Assembly: GCA_965653225.1 (NCBI GenBank)
Contig: CBFGZI010000168.1
Coordinates: forward strand, 1 to 6,729
Source: JALZDI01 sp965653225
GTDB taxonomy: Bacteria; Actinomycetota; Actinomycetes; Propionibacteriales; Nocardioidaceae
Length of the DNA stretch: 6,729 nt
Direction: 5' to 3'
In this document: piece by piece, positions 5,336-6,729 of the stretch
Layout: each line of letters begins with the position of its first letter
Numbering within the stretch: position 1 is the first letter of the stretch
Notes under the pieces: model-generated
Databases searched by the model: none
What the model was told of the DNA's origin: nothing
What the model saw: the letters and a program-made list of their open reading frames with translations, nothing else
Translations under genes and position numbers: made by a program

Positions 5336-6729
5336 CGACCGTTCTGGCTCGACCCGATCTGGTCCGACCCGTTCGGGCCCGACCCGATCTGGCTCGACCC
5401 GTTCGGGCTCGACACGTTTGACCCGATCAGGCTGAGATCGCGCGCACGGCGCACCGCCTCGTTGCGCCGCGACACCCCCAGCTTGCGCAGGATGCTGCGC
5501 ACGTGGGTGCGCACGGTGTTCACCGAGACGTACATCGTGCTGGCGATCTCGTCGGTCGACATCAGGTCGGCGAGGTAGCCGAGCACCTCCAGCTCCCTCG
5601 CGGTGAGCGGCTCACCCACGCGCGCGGGCGCCGCCCGCTGCGCAGTCGCCAGCCAGCGTGCGTGCCCCGCGCGCCGCAGCTCGTCGGCGAGCAGGTCCGC
5701 GACCTCGGCCGGCGCCTCGTGGAAGGGCCGGCGCAGCCGCTCAGGCGCAGCCAGCCGCAGTGACCGTTCCAGGGCGACCCGGGCTCGGTCGGCATCGCCC
5801 TCGCGCAGCCGGTTCGCGGCCTCCAGCAGCCAGCCGGTGACCAGGGCGTGCAGCGGCTGTGTGGGTACGAGCAACCCGGACAGCTGCCCGTCCAGGCTCA
5901 GCCCGGGGTCACGGTCCATCCGTGCCTGCGCCAGCACCAGCTCCCCGCGCAGGTCGATGGGCCGGGCGAGTGCGTCCAGCCTGTCGACGGCGCGCTCGGC
6001 CTCGCCGAGGGCGAGCCGCACCACCGCCTGCTCCACGCAGAGCTGGTCGGTGACCCAGTCGCGCACAGCCGGGTCGTCCTGGAGAGCCTCGTCGAGCGCG
6101 GCGAGGGCGCCACGGAGGTCGTCGTGCGCGCGCGCGAGTCTCGACTGCACGATCGCCAGCAGCACCCGCGGCGGCGTGCCGGTGTGCAGCGTCCGGCAGT
6201 GCATGGCCGCGCGAACATGGGAGCGAGCCTCGGCCAGCTCGTACTGCTCGGTGCTCACCCACGCCAGGGCCACGTGGGCGGCGGCCGGCCGCTCGGCCGC
6301 GGGCAGGTGCGAGGACTCCGCTCCGGCGATGGCCTTGTTCGCCCACTCGCGGCCGCGCCGCAGGTGGCCCTGCAACGCGGCCAGCAGCGCCAGGTAGCCC
6401 AGGCAGCTGACCGCAAGGGGTTCGCAGCCGCGTGCGCGAACCACGCCCGCACCCGCGAGCATCGCCTGGTGCGCCTCCCGTAGGTCACCGCAGCGGAGCA
6501 GCGCCACGCCCTCGCTGGCCTTCACCAGCGCACCGAGCTCGGGGTGCCTGCCGAGCCGTTCGGGCCCACACGCGGCCAGGTATCGCTCGGCCGCTCGCAC
6601 GCTGGTCAGGGCGGCGGACTGTTCCTGGACGAGGCACCCGCGCAAGGCGTCGAGCACTTCGACCGCGAGCAGCAGGTTCTGCGCGCGAGCGGTCCCGGCC
6701 TCGCGGCACGCCGCGCGGGCCAGCGCCAC
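5332..6729 (-). CDS. LuxR-family transcriptional regulator, MalT/LAL-like, N-terminus outside window (partial)
   Basis: The 465 residues visible are the C-terminal part of a larger regulator; the frame is open to the window edge, so the apparent GTG at 6729 is not a real start. About residues 1-360 form Ala/Leu/Arg-rich helical hairpins that resemble the TPR-like region of MalT-type (LAL) regulators. About 374-432 is a clear LuxR/GerE DNA-binding domain: LTARELEVLGYLA, then STDEIASTMYVSVNTVRTHVRSILRKLGVSRRNEAVRRAR. A typical N-terminal AAA/NACHT-like ATPase would lie beyond the window and cannot be checked. The last 30 residues (436-465) are not part of the domain: they are pentapeptides alternating PNGS and QIGS, encoded by a 15/30-bp tandem repeat. 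The gene converges on the DUF7144 gene and its TAG stop shares the CTAG with that gene's TAG. Its target and inducer are unknown. Confidence 0.9.
   Translation of the reverse strand: MALARAACREAGTARAQNLLLAVEVLDALRGCLVQEQSAALTSVRAAERYLAACGPERLGRHPELGALVKASEGVALLRCGDLREAHQAMLAGAGVVRARGCEPLAVSCLGYLALLAALQGHLRRGREWANKAIAGAESSHLPAAERPAAAHVALAWVSTEQYELAEARSHVRAAMHCRTLHTGTPPRVLLAIVQSRLARAHDDLRGALAALDEALQDDPAVRDWVTDQLCVEQAVVRLALGEAERAVDRLDALARPIDLRGELVLAQARMDRDPGLSLDGQLSGLLVPTQPLHALVTGWLLEAANRLREGDADRARVALERSLRLAAPERLRRPFHEAPAEVADLLADELRRAGHARWLATAQRAAPARVGEPLTARELEVLGYLADLMSTDEIASTMYVSVNTVRTHVRSILRKLGVSRRNEAVRRARDLSLIGSNVSSPNGSSQIGSGPNGSDQIGSSQNGR
5338..5427. repeat. 15/30-bp tandem repeat encoding the regulator's C-terminal tail
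   Basis: On the plus strand, 15-bp units beginning GACCCG alternate between a GATCTGG form and a TTCGGG form, giving a 30-bp higher-order period with about three full periods including degenerate ends. In the LuxR reading frame the units give pentapeptides ending QIGS or PNGS. The TTCGGG units contain the short inverted repeat CCCG-TT-CGGG, and one junction makes the perfect palindrome TCGGGCCCGA (5373-5382). The array begins immediately after the shared stop codons. Confidence 0.8.

Noticed and set aside
4957..5421. Plus-strand frame reading through the 15-bp repeats as an RPDL/RPVRA repeat protein
   Set aside because: It is out of frame with the well-supported DUF7144 gene, and the repetitive tail simply reflects the DNA repeat encoding the LuxR protein's C-terminus on the other strand.
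5338..5427. CRISPR array
   Set aside because: The units are directly abutting 15-bp repeats with no spacers and are in frame within a gene; there are no cas genes.
6727..6729. GTG at the right edge as the start of the LuxR-type gene
   Set aside because: It is simply the first codon in the window. MalT/LAL regulators extend several hundred residues further N-terminal, and the frame is still open at the edge.

Overview
This 6.7 kb window comes from a very G+C-rich actinobacterium. Supporting signs are the strong G/C bias at third codon positions, GTG starts, GAGGAGG-type ribosome binding sites, hairpin terminators without U-tracts, and proteins that resemble mycobacterial and Pseudonocardiales families. 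The Zwf is of the Mycobacterium tuberculosis Zwf1 (Rv1121) type. Genus cannot be fixed from sequence reading alone; the Pseudonocardia/Mycobacteriales neighbourhood is a guess.

Layout. At 1-81 (+) is the last piece of cydA, followed 21 bp later by complete cydB (103-1173, +); together they encode the two core subunits of the cytochrome bd quinol oxidase. cydB meets a minus-strand gene tail to tail with a 2-bp gap, inside a perfect hairpin (1155-1175). The minus-strand pair is GH15 glycoside hydrolase (2829-4673, GTG start) followed downstream by zwf (1176-2603), separated by about 225 bp holding a terminator-like hairpin and a long inverted/direct repeat cluster. A divergent intergenic region (4674-4897) rich in inverted repeats separates the GH15 gene from a small four-helix membrane protein of the DUF7144 type (4898-5335, +). 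That gene converges on, and overlaps by 4 bp, the end of a LuxR-type regulator (5332 to beyond the window, -), whose last residues are encoded by a 15/30-bp tandem repeat.

How the genes may work together. CydAB is a high-affinity respiratory oxidase. GH15 could release glucose from trehalose or an alpha-glucan; after phosphorylation by a kinase not in the window, Zwf would send it into the pentose phosphate pathway to make reduced cofactor. The DUF7144 protein and the LuxR regulator have no assigned substrate or target here. All core genes belong to known families, and I see no mobile element, tRNA, rRNA, CRISPR or phage gene. The less ordinary content lies in the junctions: a ribosome-binding-site-masking hairpin before the DUF7144 gene, the repeat-encoded regulator tail, the repeat cluster upstream of zwf, and an unusual cofactor-pocket sequence in Zwf.
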